Source: Conchocele bisecta (Eukaryota > Mollusca > Bivalvia > Lucinida > Thyasiridae). Taken from it: DNA of 64,000 nucleotides. Made by a program: the position numbers and the translations under genes. Under the pieces are notes generated by a model. It made no database searches. It worked only from the letters and a program-made list of their open reading frames with translations, and was not told where the DNA came from. The stretch spans positions 8,883,805-8,947,804 of the forward strand of contig CM055266.1 of the NCBI GenBank assembly GCA_029237695.1, read 5' to 3'. Position 1 is the first letter of the stretch. Each line of letters begins with the position of its first letter. Positions 62,960 to 64,000 of the stretch are shown piece by piece.

Positions 62960-64000
62960 AAAAATAATTAAAAAATTAAAAAAAAGAAAATAAATAAAAA
63001 TTGATAAATTTAAAAAAAAAAAACAAAAATTCTTAACTTTTCCTAATTTTTTCAAAAATTATATTGGTGCACGTAAACAAAATTTACATAACCTATAAAC
63101 AAACATGTGTTTTTCACTGAGAATTATCGGTCTCGTTTACCTCGGCTTATCAATTTACGCATGGGCCATAAACCCGTGGTTGTAATTGAAACATTGTCGT
63201 TACAATCTTTATAAATTAATTACTTTAGTAATAATATAGGGAGTTGTTCCAGCTTTAAATTTATTTAAAAAAAAATATTAAAAAATTAATTATAAAATTA
63301 ACAAAATTAAACACGAACCATCAACATGTTTTCTTTCGGACCAATTAATAGGTATTAATAAATAATTATAATATGCCACACCATTTGTTATGTTGGTTAT
63401 AGGAAAACTGGATGAAGTATATATATGTTTATGTTGACCTTACAACAATTTTGGTCTCATTCTCGTGCATGCCATGTTTGGTTGATTATCGGTATGACCG
63501 TCCGTTCTTCGTCTGTTTAATGGTTAGCAGTTTATAAAATAAGTGTGGTTGTTTGGCGCGGCGATTTGGCGATTGTAATTGCAAAGCTCAAAGGGTGCCA
63601 GGACCCTTAAAAGATTTTTCGGCCTAATGCGCTTTGCAATTTCGGAAACCAAATTTCCCACACATTAGGCTCGCCTTACTTTCGCTTGGTTTATCTTAAT
63701 TAGTGGAATATTGGCAATTGGGGTTCAAGGTGGCCCGTTAAAACTAAACTGTGATCCAAACAACAGAATGGAGTGGGCTTAAGAAAAGGTCCCAACACCC
63801 AGTGGCTGGGTTGCCCGGCTAGAAATTCTGCCCAGTCGCTGGGGGGTGTTGTGCGACGAGTGGAGGCTTTTGTTATTTTTTTTTTTGTTTTTTTTTAACA
63901 AATTTTATTAATTATCTTTATAAGCGAATATCGTAGAAATGTATATTCGTAAACGTAATCGTTGGGTTTTTTAACAATTTTGTATATAAATTACACCTTA
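62960..64000. other. AT-rich DNA to the right of the second hairpin, partly Polinton-like
   Basis: TCCTAATTTTTTCAAAAATT at 63041 is the same motif as in front of the capsid gene and in the ATPase gene. A 26-codon hydrophobic frame lies at 63104-63184, and CAACACCCAGTGGCTGGG at 63795 pairs with CCAGTCGCTGGGGGGTGTTG at 63832. No conserved gene is found. The motif suggests that element DNA continues beyond the hairpin. Confidence 0.45.
63104..63184 (+). CDS. Possible 26-residue hydrophobic microprotein
   Basis: ATG at 63104 opens a frame with FSLRIIGLVYLGLSIYAWAI, a membrane helix, and a TAA stop at 63182-63184. It is preceded by an AT-rich leader with the TAATTTTTTCAAAAATTA motif. It is too short for statistical support. 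It is listed because tiny membrane proteins are part of the same element's minus-strand block. Confidence 0.25.

Overview
The window looks like a piece of an invertebrate animal genome, most likely a mollusc and probably a bivalve (inference). It is AT-rich, full of short palindromic MITEs, SINE-like repeats beginning with GAGTGAGTGAGTG-type runs, and satellites carrying TGACCTTGA words. It contains a split host gene with spliceosomal introns. A run of exactly 500 N (10822-11321) marks a scaffold join.

Layout. From 1 to about 46 kb the DNA is a host region dominated by repeats. The one host gene I can support is the 5' part of a Vac8-like armadillo-repeat gene on the minus strand: coding exon 1 at 5576-5813 and exon 2 at 3110-3232, with matching splice phases; later exons would lie left of the window. 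The rest is nested repeats: satellite arrays (1.9-3.0, 8.65-10.5, 16.8-17.8, 28.5-31.9, 38.3-39.4 kb), at least six MITE families in several copies each, SINE-like copies, and a 7.3-kb element at 20931-28234. That element has inverted terminal repeats and an internal region complementary to both of its outer ends, which is the signature of DIRS-type tyrosine-recombinase retrotransposons. Its coding capacity, on the minus strand, is decayed.

From about 46.06 kb to at least 62.96 kb lies a Polinton/Maverick (adintovirus-like) element, a virus-like DNA transposon. Its plus-strand left part holds a protein-primed family B DNA polymerase (46678-50672). Convergent to it on the minus strand are a retrovirus-type integrase, a chain of small, mostly membrane-spanning proteins, a FtsK/HerA-type packaging ATPase and a double-jelly-roll major capsid protein (50655-56185). 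A divergent plus-strand gene starts at 56272. The right part (57-63 kb) is badly broken and includes a degenerate tandem coding repeat. Replication (polymerase), integration (integrase) and virion assembly (capsid, ATPase) modules are all present, so the element derives from something able to form particles. Almost every gene is interrupted by small indels rather than point nonsense changes, which fits either recent decay or uncorrected long-read errors. A hairpin ending in AGTAGTATAGAGGG marks the left end, and a similar one sits at 62.9 kb, but no target-site duplication was found, so the right boundary is open.
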